64,000 nt of DNA from Streptomyces seoulensis (GCA_013364255.1 CP054936.1:1178001-1242000), one strand, 5' to 3'. Counted from the stretch's first letter, positions 1 through 12,003 are shown. Made by a program: numbers and translations. The notes: generated by a model from the sequence alone, not told the origin.

Positions 1-56
1 ACATGAACTCCCTCATCGTCGGCCGCGCCGCCACCGGCATCAGCGCCTTCGTCTGA
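1..56 (+). CDS. 3' end of upstream gene (possible acyl-CoA dehydrogenase tail)
   Basis: An open frame enters from the left edge and stops at TGA 54-56. The last residues read IVGRAATGISAFV, which resembles the C-terminal end of acyl-CoA dehydrogenases (a GR-x-LTGI-x-AF type ending), but only about 17 residues are visible. An acyl-CoA dehydrogenase or oxidase would fit the lipid-tail genes at the other end of the window (the CDA cluster has the acyl-CoA oxidase HxcO beside its fabH/fabF/ACP genes). The family call is a guess from a very short stretch. Confidence 0.35.
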   Translation, partial: MNSLIVGRAATGISAFV

Positions 57-123
57 GCCCCGGCACCGCGCCACCGCGCCCGCCCCGCGTTCCGTACAGC
101 GCCGCACAGGGATGAGACCACCC

Positions 124-1395
124 ATGACCGAACCCACCACGCCCACGCCCGGCACCGGAACCGGTGCCACGCCCGGCACCCCCGCCGCCACGTCCGGCGC
201 CCGCCCCCTGGAAGGGCTGCGCGTCATCGATCTGGCGAGCGTCATCATGGGCCCGTACGCCTGCCAGATCCTCGGCGACCTCGGCGCCGACGTCATCAAG
301 ATCGAGTCGCCGACCGGTGACGTGATGCGCCACGTGCACAAACGGGACGCCGACACCATCGGAGCGCTGGCGCTGAACATCAACCGCAACAAGCGCGGCG
401 TCCGGCTGGACCTGAAGCGCCCCGAGGGCAGGCGGGCCGCCCTCGACCTCATCGCCACGGCCGACGCGCTGATCACCAACATGCGTCCGCGCGCCCTGCG
501 CAAGCTGGGCCTCACCTACGAGGACCTCGCCGCGGACAACCCGCGCCTGGTGTACTGCAACGCCCAGGGCTTCCGCTCCGACTCCCCGGCCGCCGACTAC
601 GCCGCCTACGACGAGGTCATCCAGGCGTCCTCCGGCATGGTCGACCTGATGCGGCGCGTCACCGGCAAGCCGTACTACATCCCCACGACCATGGCGGACA
701 AGGTGTGCGGTCTGACCATCGCCTACGCCGTGCTCGCCGCCCTGCTGGGACGCGAGCGCACCGGCGGCGGACAGCACGTCGAGGTGCCGATGGCGGACAC
801 GATGTTCGCCTTCACCCTCGTCGAGCACATCGGCGGCCAGGCCTACGAACCGCCCGCCGGGCCGGTCGGCTTCCCCCGCTCCCTGGAACCCGGGCACGCC
901 GCCTTCCCGACGAAGGACGGCTACGCCTGCATCCTGCCGTACAACTACCGTGACGCCGAAGCCTTCTTCGCCTTCGTCGGCCATCCCGAGGAGATCGAGG
1001 GTTTCACCCCGGAGAACTTCCAGTCGAAGATCGGCGAGCTGTACGAACTGCTCGCCCCGCACACCGACGGGCACACCACCGCCGAGTGGGAGGCGTTCTG
1101 CTCCCAGCACTCCATTCCGTTCGCCCCGGTCATGAACCTGGACCACGCGGGCGAACACCCCTACTGGTCCGGCGGACACATGCTCGACGTCCAGCAGCAC
1201 CCGCACGTCGGCGCCTACCGGGTGATCGGCGAGCCGGTCCGCTTCTCGGACTCCTCCTTCGCGGTACGCCGGCCCTGCCCCGAACTCGGCGAGGACACCG
1301 AATCCGTGCTGACGGAGATCGGTTACACCCCCGAGCAGGTGAACGCCGCGACCCAGGACACCGACGACGACGGCCGGGACCGGAAAGGCAGGTGA
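124..1395 (+). CDS. Class III CoA-transferase (CaiB/BaiF family)
   Basis: A 423-aa protein with a CaiB/BaiF fold: LEGLRVIDLASVIMGPYACQ near the N terminus, LGADVIKIE, and the active-site segment AYDEVIQASSG, where Asp163 aligns with the Asp that forms the acyl anhydride with CoA donors in formyl-CoA transferase. The family moves CoA between acyl-CoA and a free acid. Two in-frame ATGs exist (112 and 124). I chose 124 because the AGGG at 108-111 is well spaced for it and abuts the other. It lies 67 nt after the upstream stop and 470 nt before the hydroxylase operon, so it probably belongs to the preceding transcript. The substrate is unknown; a role in acyl-chain or arylacetyl-CoA handling is inferred only from the context. 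The first 28 residues are a low-complexity Pro/Thr/Gly/Ala extension. Confidence 0.85.
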   Translation: MTEPTTPTPGTGTGATPGTPAATSGARPLEGLRVIDLASVIMGPYACQILGDLGADVIKIESPTGDVMRHVHKRDADTIGALALNINRNKRGVRLDLKRPEGRRAALDLIATADALITNMRPRALRKLGLTYEDLAADNPRLVYCNAQGFRSDSPAADYAAYDEVIQASSGMVDLMRRVTGKPYYIPTTMADKVCGLTIAYAVLAALLGRERTGGGQHVEVPMADTMFAFTLVEHIGGQAYEPPAGPVGFPRSLEPGHAAFPTKDGYACILPYNYRDAEAFFAFVGHPEEIEGFTPENFQSKIGELYELLAPHTDGHTTAEWEAFCSQHSIPFAPVMNLDHAGEHPYWSGGHMLDVQQHPHVGAYRVIGEPVRFSDSSFAVRRPCPELGEDTESVLTEIGYTPEQVNAATQDTDDDGRDRKGR

Positions 1396-1487
1396 CCTCT
1401 CCCCGCGACGCCCGCCGCATTCCCGGCCGGAATACCGCGACATGCGCGATGCCGAAAAAAGCGGCGGTGCGCAGCCGGTGGAGCAAT

Positions 1488-1570
1488 GGGGAGTGAAGAG
1501 GATTGAAGGGGAGTGAAAGGGAATGAAGAGGAGCGAAGGGCAGTAATTGCGGAGAGGGGAATGAGGGGAG
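1488..1570 (+). repeat. Tandem 10-bp purine-rich repeats
   Basis: Consecutive 10-bp units run GGGGAGTGAA, GAGGATTGAA, GGGGAGTGAA, AGGGAATGAA, GAGGAGCGAA and GGGCAGTAAT at 1488-1547, with related purine-rich sequence to 1570. The period equals about one helical turn and the top strand is almost pyrimidine-free. It lies in the 470-nt gap between the CoA-transferase and the hydroxylase operon, just before two StrR-type boxes. The function is unknown. Confidence 0.7.
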
Positions 1571-1598
1571 CACATCACCCTAGCACCGCTCCCGGTGT

Positions 1599-1627
1599 GT
1601 TCAACTGCCGCAACGGCCCGGTTGGAC
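1599..1627. promoter_or_regulatory. StrR-type operator, box A
   Basis: GTTCAACTG-N11-CGGTTGGAC, an imperfect inverted repeat with the half-site length and 11-bp spacer of StrR-family operators (reference GTTCGACTG-N11-CAGTCGAAC). It is 97 bp upstream of the perfect box B and 238 nt before the hydroxylase start. I see no convincing promoter immediately after it. Confidence 0.65.
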
Positions 1628-1695
1628 ACGGGAATTGGCGTGGAGGGCCATGGCGGAATGGTCATGGGAGAAGTCGGGCGACGACATGCCCGGTC

Positions 1696-1724
1696 GTTCA
1701 ACTGCGGCGCCGAAGCAGTTGAAC
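1696..1724. promoter_or_regulatory. StrR-type operator, box B (perfect palindrome)
   Basis: GTTCAACTG-N11-CAGTTGAAC, both half-sites exact complements, with one further pair of matching bases on each side. It is placed upstream of the CmlA/HpgT/DpgA-D operon and ends 25 bp before a TTGATG -35 element. It is the likely binding site for one or both StrR-family regulators in this window. Confidence 0.85.
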
Positions 1725-1749
1725 GAAACACCGCGGGAACTGTGGGACG

Positions 1750-1777
1750 TTGATGGACCGCGCCCGGCCCGCATAGC
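1750..1777 (+). promoter_or_regulatory. Candidate promoter of the hydroxylase/Dpg operon
   Basis: TTGATG at 1750-1755 and CATAGC at 1772-1777 with a 16-bp spacer (or TAGCTT at 1774-1779 with 18). The same arrangement (box, about 24 bp, TTGAT, about 17 bp, CATAG) recurs before the NRPS genes at 13,583-13,611, which supports this reading. A start near 1785 would give a leader of about 80 nt. Confidence 0.55.
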
Positions 1778-1864
1778 TTGAGTACGCGTTCTTCGCGTGA
1801 CCGAAGCGGCGGGCGCCGCGCCCGCACCCTCTCCCGTTCGGTTATTCCAAGAGATGGGAATTTC

Positions 1865-3448
1865 ATGGCTGACCAGCAGCTGTTCCTGCGTTCGAAGGTC
1901 ATCGTCGAGCCACTGATCGACAGGTTCTTCGCGTGGCCGTACACGACGGCGCCGGTGCAGTCCGCGATGAACCTCGCGTTCCTCCAGGTACCGCTGCTGG
2001 AGTCCTACCTTCAGTCGCCCCAGGTGCACGTGGCGGCCAGCAACAACCCCGATCTGCGCGGCGGCTACTTCATCAACGTCCCCGAGGAGCGCGCCGACGA
2101 ACTCCGCGACCTGCTCGCCGAGATCAAGCGGGAGCGCGCGCACATCCTGCGCTTCGCCGACGCGATCGTCGCCGGACAGGAACTGCTGCGCGCCAACGCC
2201 ACCGGCTTCGACCTCACCCCGCTGTACCCGAAGCTGCCGGAGGAACTCGCCGGTCTGATCGAGCTCGCCTACGACACCGACAACCAGGCGCAGATGCGGT
2301 TCCTGGAGCCGGTCGTCTACAAGAGCGACATCTACCAGGAGTCGCGCCAGTCGGTGCAGCTGTCCTTCGAAACCGGCATCGAGCGCCCCTTCGTCCTCAG
2401 CACCCCGCGACTGACCTCCCCGGACGTCCTGGAACTCGACATCCCCTTCCGCCACGAGGGCCTGGCGGAGCTGTTCAAGACCCGGGTGCGGCCCACCACG
2501 CTCGGCCACCTGCGGGAGGCCCTCGGCCTCGACGACGCCCAGGCCGGACAGCTGTCGCACATGCTCACCGACGAGCCGGCCCTCTCCGAGGACCGCCACA
2601 TCGAGTCCGGCGGCCGCATCCGCTACTTCGGCCACGCCTGTCTGGTGCTCCAGACCCCGCAGGCGGCCATCGTCACCGACCCCTTCATCAGCGCCGACAG
2701 CACCGCCGGCGACCGCTACACCCTGGACGACCTGCCCGACTTCATCGACCTCGTGCTCATCACCCACGGGCACCAGGACCACATCGTGCTGGAGACCCTG
2801 CTGCAACTGCGCGGCCGGGTCGGGGCGATCGTGGTGCCGCGCTCCTCGCGCGGCAACCTCGCCGACCCGAACATGGCGCTGATGCTCAAGAGCCAGGGCT
2901 TCCCCGTCATCGAGGTCGACGACTTCGACGAGGTCGAGTTCCCCGGCGGCAAGGTCACCGCCACACCGTTCCTCGGCGAGCACTGCGACCTCGACATCCG
3001 CGCGAAGTCCACGTACTGGGTGCGGCTGGCCGGCAAGAACGTCTTCGCCGGCGCGGACTCCTCCGGCATCGCCCCCGCCCTGTACCGCTACATCAAGCAG
3101 GAACTGGGCACCGCCGACTACGCCTTCCTCGGCATGGAGTGCGACGGCGCCCCCCTCACCTGGCTCTACCAGGCGCTGCTCACCATCCCGATCACCAAGA
3201 AGATGAGCAACTCGCGCAAGCTGTCCGGCTCCAACGCCGAGCAGGCCGGCGCGATCATGACCGAGCTGGGCGCCAAGGAGGCGTACGTGTACGCCATGGG
3301 CGAGGAGCCCTGGCTCGGCCACGTCATGGCGACGACGTACACCCCCGACACCTACCAGATCAAGCAGATCGAGGAGTTCCTGACCTGGTGCGCGGACCGC
3401 GGCATCAAGGCCGGCCACCTCTACGGCCAGCAGGAATGGCGTTGGTAG
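1865..3448 (+). CDS. CmlA-type di-iron beta-hydroxylase of carrier-bound amino acids
   Basis: A 527-aa protein with an N-terminal mostly helical domain (about 1-235) and a C-terminal metallo-beta-lactamase fold. The metal motif HGHQDH has His301, His303, Asp305 and His306; Glu372 (in LGEHCD) and Asp398 (in GADSSG) complete a ligand set that matches CmlA of chloramphenicol biosynthesis (His305, His307, Asp309, Glu377, Asp403) with a constant 4-5 residue offset. CmlA is about 532 aa and hydroxylates the beta carbon of an aminoacyl group on an NRPS thiolation domain using a di-iron centre and O2. The start at 1865 aligns with the family start; an upstream in-frame extension to 1778 overlaps the promoter. 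First gene of the operon; the aminotransferase follows at once. The likely target is Tyr9 of the NRPS (specificity code seen in beta-hydroxytyrosine modules), but Asn4, Asp5/12 or residue 13 are possible. Confidence 0.88.
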   Translation: MADQQLFLRSKVIVEPLIDRFFAWPYTTAPVQSAMNLAFLQVPLLESYLQSPQVHVAASNNPDLRGGYFINVPEERADELRDLLAEIKRERAHILRFADAIVAGQELLRANATGFDLTPLYPKLPEELAGLIELAYDTDNQAQMRFLEPVVYKSDIYQESRQSVQLSFETGIERPFVLSTPRLTSPDVLELDIPFRHEGLAELFKTRVRPTTLGHLREALGLDDAQAGQLSHMLTDEPALSEDRHIESGGRIRYFGHACLVLQTPQAAIVTDPFISADSTAGDRYTLDDLPDFIDLVLITHGHQDHIVLETLLQLRGRVGAIVVPRSSRGNLADPNMALMLKSQGFPVIEVDDFDEVEFPGGKVTATPFLGEHCDLDIRAKSTYWVRLAGKNVFAGADSSGIAPALYRYIKQELGTADYAFLGMECDGAPLTWLYQALLTIPITKKMSNSRKLSGSNAEQAGAIMTELGAKEAYVYAMGEEPWLGHVMATTYTPDTYQIKQIEEFLTWCADRGIKAGHLYGQQEWRW

Positions 3449-3450
3449 AC

Positions 3451-4758
3451 ATGGCGCCCGCCACCCTGCGGAAAGCGGATCTGCACGCCAGCGTCGGCGA
3501 CCCGGTGCTCGACACCATGAATTTCCTGAACGAGATCACCCACCGCTACCCCCGGGCGGTCTCGTTCGCACCGGGCCGGCCGTACGACGGCTTCTTCGAC
3601 GTCGAGGACATCTTCCGGCACGTCCGCCGCTACCTGGACCACCTGGCGGAGCGCGGCGCCACACCGGCCGAGATCCGCGACACGCTGTTCCAGTACGGGC
3701 CCACCGGCGGACAGATCCGCGAACTCATCGCCGCGTCGCTGCGCGAGGACGAGGACACCGACGTGCGGCCCGAGGCCGTGGTGGTGACCGTGGGCTGCCA
3801 GGAAGCCATCTTCCTCACCCTGCGCGCGCTGCTGGCGGGCCCGCAGGACGCCCTGCTGGTCTCCAGCCCCTGCTACGTGGGCATCACCGGGGCCGCCCGG
3901 CTGCTCGGCGTCGAGCCGACCGCCGTGCCGGAGGGCCGGGACGGCTTCCGCTGCGCCGACCTCGAAGCCGCACTCGCCGCCGAGAAGGCGCGCGGCCGCC
4001 GGCCCCGCGCCTTCTACGTGGTGCCCGACCACTCCAACCCGTCGGGCGCCACGATGCCGACGGCGGAGCGGCACGCCCTGCTCGACCTGGCGGACCGCGA
4101 GGACTTCCTCGTCCTGGAGGACAGCCCCTACCGGCTGGTGAGCCCCGGCCGCCGGCTGCCCACCCTGAAGTCCCTGGACCGCGACCGGCGGGTCGTCCAC
4201 CTCGGCTCCTACTCCAAGACCCTGTTCCCCGGCGCCCGCGTCGGCTTCGCCGTCGCCGACCAGATCGTCGTGGCCGAGGACGGCCGCCAGGGCCTGCTGG
4301 CCGACGAACTCGTCAAGATCAAGAGCATGGTCACGGTGAACACCTCACCGCTGAGCCAGGCGGCGGTGGCGGGCATGCTGCTCGCCGCCGACGGACGCGC
4401 CTCGGAGTGGAACACCGAGACCGCGGCGTACTACGGCGAGGCGATGCGGGCCACCCTGAAGCGGCTCGACGAATGCTTCCCGCAACCCGGGCGCGAGGCA
4501 CTCGGCGTCCGCTGGAACGAGCCGGCCGGAGGGTTCTTCCTCACCCTGGACGTCCCCTTCCCCGCCGACAACACCGCCCTGGCGCGCTCGGCGGAGGACC
4601 ACGGCGTGATCTGGACGCCCATGTCCTACTTCTACCCCCAGGGCGGCGGCGAGCACAGCATGCGCCTGTCCGTCAGCTACCTGACGCAGGCCGACATCAC
4701 CGAAGGCATCGCCCGCCTCGCCCGGTTCATCACGGCGGAGGCGGCCCGGTCCCGCTGA
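3451..4758 (+). CDS. hpgT: HpgT-type aminotransferase (Dpg-forming, PLP-dependent)
   Basis: A 435-aa fold-type I aminotransferase. The PLP-binding lysine is Lys256 in GSYSKTLFPGARVGF; the YGPTGGQ segment, VPDHSNPSG and the C-terminal SMRLSVSY (substrate-carboxylate Arg) follow in normal order. In glycopeptide clusters HpgT makes both 4-hydroxyphenylglycine and Dpg from the corresponding arylglyoxylates. Here its substrate should be 3,5-dihydroxyphenylglyoxylate made by DpgC. The start is either ATG 3436 (13-nt overlap with the hydroxylase) or ATG 3451; neither has an ideally spaced ribosome site, and I chose 3451. The tight spacing implies translational coupling. Confidence 0.85.
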   Translation: MAPATLRKADLHASVGDPVLDTMNFLNEITHRYPRAVSFAPGRPYDGFFDVEDIFRHVRRYLDHLAERGATPAEIRDTLFQYGPTGGQIRELIAASLREDEDTDVRPEAVVVTVGCQEAIFLTLRALLAGPQDALLVSSPCYVGITGAARLLGVEPTAVPEGRDGFRCADLEAALAAEKARGRRPRAFYVVPDHSNPSGATMPTAERHALLDLADREDFLVLEDSPYRLVSPGRRLPTLKSLDRDRRVVHLGSYSKTLFPGARVGFAVADQIVVAEDGRQGLLADELVKIKSMVTVNTSPLSQAAVAGMLLAADGRASEWNTETAAYYGEAMRATLKRLDECFPQPGREALGVRWNEPAGGFFLTLDVPFPADNTALARSAEDHGVIWTPMSYFYPQGGGEHSMRLSVSYLTQADITEGIARLARFITAEAARSR

Positions 4759-4877
4759 CCCGCCGCGACTCCTTCCCTTCCCGTCTCCCGTCCCGCCACA
4801 CACAGAAAGCGAACCCGCGTGTCCACAGCACGACGTCTCATCCGCAGCAAGCCACGAATGTGGGGGTGGACCTTCCG

Positions 4878-8900
<4,023 letters not shown>

Positions 8901-8919
8901 CGGGGGCGGCCGGTGCGGT

Positions 8920-8948
8920 GTCCAACCGCGCGCACGTGGCGGTTGAAC
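8920..8948. promoter_or_regulatory. StrR-type operator, box C
   Basis: GTCCAACCG-N11-CGGTTGAAC, an inverted repeat with one mismatch, in the 266-nt gap between dpgD and the alpha/beta-hydrolase. A TTGATC at 8986-8991 is a possible -35 element, 37 bp after the box, about one helical turn farther than at boxes B, D and F. No clear -10 is visible. The rest of the gap shows nothing else I can name. Confidence 0.7.
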
Positions 8949-9166
8949 ACCCCACCGGCCCCCGGCCGTGAAACCCCGGCAACGCTTGATCGCCACCGAG
9001 GTGCGATGCGATCGTAAGCCGTGACGGAGCCCGAGCGGCTCCATCGAGCGCGACACCCGGCCCACGCGCCGGGACCGACGGGGGCCGGCGGTGGGGCGGC
9101 CACCCGCGACTCTCCGCGACGACCCGACGGAGAGGGCCAGTTGCCCCCAACGAGGACGGGCTCGAC

Positions 9167-9970
9167 ATGCCATTCGTGAACACCAACGGTGTCCGGCTCT
9201 CCTACCAGAGGTCGGGCAGCGGCACGCCCGTCCTGCTGATCATGGGATCCTCCGCGTCGGGCCGCGTCTGGACGATGCACCAGACACCGGCGCTCAACCG
9301 CGCCGGCTACGAGACCATCACCTTCGACAACCGGGGCATCGCCCCCTCGGACGCCCCCGACGGCGACTACACCCTCACCGACCTGGTCGCCGACACCCGC
9401 GGCCTCATCCAGCAACTCGGCCTCGGCCCCTGCCACCTCGTGGGAACCTCGCTCGGCGCGATGATCGCCCAGGAACTCGCCCTCGCCTCCCCCGAACTGG
9501 TCCGCTCGGCACTCCTGTTGGCGACCCGGGCCCGCTCGGACGCCTTCCGGCGCGCCCAGAGCGCCGCCGACCGCGTGCTGCGCGACAGCGGCGTACGACT
9601 GCCGCCCGGCTACAGCGCGGCGAAGACGGTCATGGAGATGTTCTCCCCGGCGACCCTCAACAACGACACCGCCGTCACCACCATGCTGGAACTCTTCGAA
9701 CTCACCGGCGGCGGCGACTCCGTGCCGGGACAGGCCGGGGCCGCCGACAGCCTCGGCGACCGGCGCGCCGCACTGCGCGGCGTCACCGTGCCCTGCCGGG
9801 CCGTCGCCTTCAGCGACGACCTCATCTGCCCGCCCCACCTGGTCGCCGAGGTGGCCGACGCCATCCCCGACTGCGACCTCGTCGAGATCGCCGACTGCGG
9901 CCACCTCGGCTACCTGGAACGCCCCGACGAGATCAACTCGGCCCTGGTCGAGTTCCTCGGCAAGTACTGA
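9167..9970 (+). CDS. Alpha/beta-hydrolase (Bhp-like or type II thioesterase-like)
   Basis: A 267-aa alpha/beta-hydrolase with a complete triad: Ser95 in GTSLGAM, Asp217 or Asp218 in FSDDLICPP and His246 in DCGHLGYLERP. The oxyanion strand LLIMGSSASG and the FDNRG motif place it in the haloperoxidase/ester hydrolase group. Glycopeptide clusters carry a similar protein (Bhp in balhimycin) that releases beta-hydroxytyrosine from a carrier domain. There is no free-standing A-T protein here, so it could instead edit mis-loaded thiolation domains or process another thioester. ATG 9167 has GAGGACGGG upstream. First gene of a separate unit behind box C. Confidence 0.8.
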   Translation: MPFVNTNGVRLSYQRSGSGTPVLLIMGSSASGRVWTMHQTPALNRAGYETITFDNRGIAPSDAPDGDYTLTDLVADTRGLIQQLGLGPCHLVGTSLGAMIAQELALASPELVRSALLLATRARSDAFRRAQSAADRVLRDSGVRLPPGYSAAKTVMEMFSPATLNNDTAVTTMLELFELTGGGDSVPGQAGAADSLGDRRAALRGVTVPCRAVAFSDDLICPPHLVAEVADAIPDCDLVEIADCGHLGYLERPDEINSALVEFLGKY

Positions 9971-10118
9971 CCACCCGGCGGCGTCCGCGACACGCGGTCA
10001 CGCGAGAGCCGGCACGGAACCCGTCGGCGCGAGCCCGATCCCGTGCCCCCTCCTGCCGCCGCGCGCACGCAGTCGCGCACCACGGCCACCGGACCACCTC
10101 GCGCAGGAAGGAACACCC

Positions 10119-11051
10119 ATGGCAGGGCACGACATCGCGTATGTCGAGGTGTACGCCAAGGACAAGCAGCGGACCGCCCAGTACCTCGTCTCGGCCCTGG
10201 GATTCGCCTGCCTGGCGGACTCCGTCGGCTCCGACCGCAGCTCCCTGCTGCTGCGCCGGGCGGCGACCCACCTCGTCGTCACCTCCGGTCCCGCCACCTG
10301 GAAGTTCCTGGACGCGCACGGCGACGGCGTCGCCGACATCGCCCTGCTCTGCACCGACGTCGACGCCACGGCGGAGGAGGCGCTGCGCGCGGGCGCCCGG
10401 GAGGTCGGCTCCGTACGGGGCAACCCGATCCTCACCGGCGCCGGCGGCGTGACGCACACCCTGCTGCCCGCCGAGCGCACCCCGGGGGACTGGCCGGCCG
10501 GCCACCGCTGGGCGGCACTGCCGCAGCGCCCCGCCCCCACGGGACACGTACGGCGGCTCGAAGGCGTCGCGATCGACATCGGGGCGACGGACCTGGAGGA
10601 GGCCGTCCGCCTCTACCGGGACGGCTTCGGACTGGCCCACCGCCGGTCGCGCGCCAGCGGGCCGCACCCGCACCGCACCGCGGACCTGGGCGGACTCCAG
10701 GGCGGCCCGACGCTCACCCTCCTGTCCGCGGGGCCCGCGACCGGCTTCGGCCCCACGGCCGCCCCGCACCCGTCGCCCGCCGACCGCGCCGTGCAGCGGC
10801 TCTCCTTCGAGGTGGACGACATCGCCCGCACCACCCGCGAACTCCTCGACTCCGGGGCCGAGTTCGACACTCCGGTCCGGTGGGAGGAGCCCGGCGGACA
10901 CCGCGGGCGGCTGTCCCTCGTGGGCCGCTCTCCCCACCTCGGCGCGACCCTCCTCCTCGAACTCGTCCAGCACGGCGACCCCGCAGACCTCGGGGCCGGC
11001 CTCCGCGACCTGTACCAGGCGGTGGACCGGCGCCGGCTCGCCGCCCGATGA
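10119..11051 (+). CDS. Hydroxymandelate synthase-like protein lacking two iron ligands
   Basis: A 310-aa two-domain VOC-superfamily protein whose N-terminal half reads like HmaS/HPPD (IAYVEVYAKDKQ, DRSSLLLRRA, FLDAHGDGVADIAL) and whose end matches the family tail (LRDLYQAVDRRRLA). HmaS converts 4-hydroxyphenylpyruvate to 4-hydroxymandelate for Hpg. The iron site is broken: the first His (family IDHFAI) is Gly149 in LEGVAI, the second (VQHIAF) is Arg227 in VQRLSF; only the Glu is kept (Glu281 in LLLELVQHG). It is also about 40-50 residues shorter than typical HmaS. It is therefore unlikely to be an Fe(II) dioxygenase. No hydroxymandelate oxidase gene is present and no NRPS module reads as Hpg, which fits a lost or altered function. 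It may bind a ligand or have a new role. It follows the hydrolase by 148 nt. Confidence 0.82.
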   Translation: MAGHDIAYVEVYAKDKQRTAQYLVSALGFACLADSVGSDRSSLLLRRAATHLVVTSGPATWKFLDAHGDGVADIALLCTDVDATAEEALRAGAREVGSVRGNPILTGAGGVTHTLLPAERTPGDWPAGHRWAALPQRPAPTGHVRRLEGVAIDIGATDLEEAVRLYRDGFGLAHRRSRASGPHPHRTADLGGLQGGPTLTLLSAGPATGFGPTAAPHPSPADRAVQRLSFEVDDIARTTRELLDSGAEFDTPVRWEEPGGHRGRLSLVGRSPHLGATLLLELVQHGDPADLGAGLRDLYQAVDRRRLAAR

Positions 11052-11129
11052 ACCGTGGCCGCACGCCCGCCCGCCGCGGTGCGCACGCCCGCGGCGTCGG
11101 GCACCGCCGCGCGGCGGGCTCAGCCCGGA

Positions 11130-11169
11130 GGCGTACGCCCAGGGGATGACACCCCCAGAGGCGTACGCC
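11130..11169. promoter_or_regulatory. Two copies of palindrome GGCGTACGCC
   Basis: GGCGTACGCC occurs at 11,130-11,139 and 11,160-11,169, 30 bp apart (about three helical turns), in the 281-nt gap before the FkbM-like gene. Spaced identical palindromes are typical of operators for dimeric regulators, but no binding protein can be named and it is not the StrR box. Confidence 0.35.
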
Positions 11170-11332
11170 TTCCGGAGGCGACGACCGGGGAACGTGCCCT
11201 CCGCAGAGGACACCGGCTTGTCACCGGGGAGGACGCGGCACGGCGGGCGAGGGCCTAGCCTCATACCGTCAGCGTGCCGTCCGCCCGACAACGGCGACGG
11301 CGCGGCCGTCCACCCGGAAGGACCGATGCGCA

Positions 11333-11998
11333 GTGGTAGACCACGGAGGGCCGGGGCGCGGGAGCGCCGGCGGACCGCCGACCGAGGCGCCCGTGAGCCG
11401 CACGGCGGGCGGCCCCCGCGGTCCCGTCGTCGTGTTTCCGGGACTCCGGTTCTCCCGGCAGCCCCGAGCCGCCCACCCGGTCGTCCAGGACCGGCCGCAC
11501 CGGCCGGTGCCGCACCCGGAGGCCGCGGGACTGGACCAGCTGGTCTCGCCCGGAGCCGTCTGTCTCGACGTGGGAGCCGGCTGCACGCGGTGCACCGAGG
11601 CGCTGCGGAACCTCGCCGGCCCGGACGGGCAGGTGCACCGTCTGGCGCCGGGCCGCCCGGGCCGCGCCCGCCGGGCGGACACGGTGGACGACCTCTGCCG
11701 ACGCGAGAACCTGGACCGGGTCGACTTCATGCGGGTCCAGTTCGGCGGAGACGAACGCGACGTACTGCTCGGGGCGTTCACCACCCTGCTGCGCGATCAG
11801 CCCACCCTGCTGCTGCGGTGGGGGCGCAGACGCCCGGACCGGCTGCGGACGGCCGAGACCGTCCGCAGCCTCACCGTGTCCCTGTCGTACACGATGCACG
11901 GATGGCAGGAGGGGAACTGGCGGCCGGTGACGGACTCCGTACGCGGCTGGGGCGGCTTCCTGTTCAGACCCCAGCCGCTGCCCCGCCGATTACCGTGA
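11333..11998 (+). CDS. Degenerate FkbM-like methyltransferase-fold protein
   Basis: A 221-aa protein (GTG 11,333, GGAAGGA 11 nt upstream). VCLDVGAGCTRCTEAL resembles SAM motif I, and DFMRVQFGGDERDVLLGAF with LLRDQPTLLLRWG mirrors the FkbM signature (DFIKIDVEGAE-x-VL-x-GA, RPVLLLE). In the signature the Lys, Asp and first Glu are replaced, the final acidic residue of LLLE is Arg, and the segment of about 60 residues between the two halves is mostly missing. Catalysis as an O-methyltransferase is doubtful. The third-last sense-side codons are CGA TTA CCG: a TTA at 11,990-11,992, rare in Streptomyces and dependent on bldA tRNA. A start at GTG 11,393 is possible. Low third-position specialisation and the reduced motifs leave open that it is a decaying gene. 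Confidence 0.55.
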   Translation: MVDHGGPGRGSAGGPPTEAPVSRTAGGPRGPVVVFPGLRFSRQPRAAHPVVQDRPHRPVPHPEAAGLDQLVSPGAVCLDVGAGCTRCTEALRNLAGPDGQVHRLAPGRPGRARRADTVDDLCRRENLDRVDFMRVQFGGDERDVLLGAFTTLLRDQPTLLLRWGRRRPDRLRTAETVRSLTVSLSYTMHGWQEGNWRPVTDSVRGWGGFLFRPQPLPRRLP

Positions 11999-12003
11999 CG
12001 GCG

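Noticed and set aside
1419-1433. Short inverted repeat after the CoA-transferase as a terminator
   Set aside because: The stem (ATTCC/GGAAT) is only 5 bp, too weak to call.
10119-11051. Functional hydroxymandelate synthase for Hpg supply
   Set aside because: Two iron ligands are substituted and the rest of the Hpg pathway and any Hpg module are missing.
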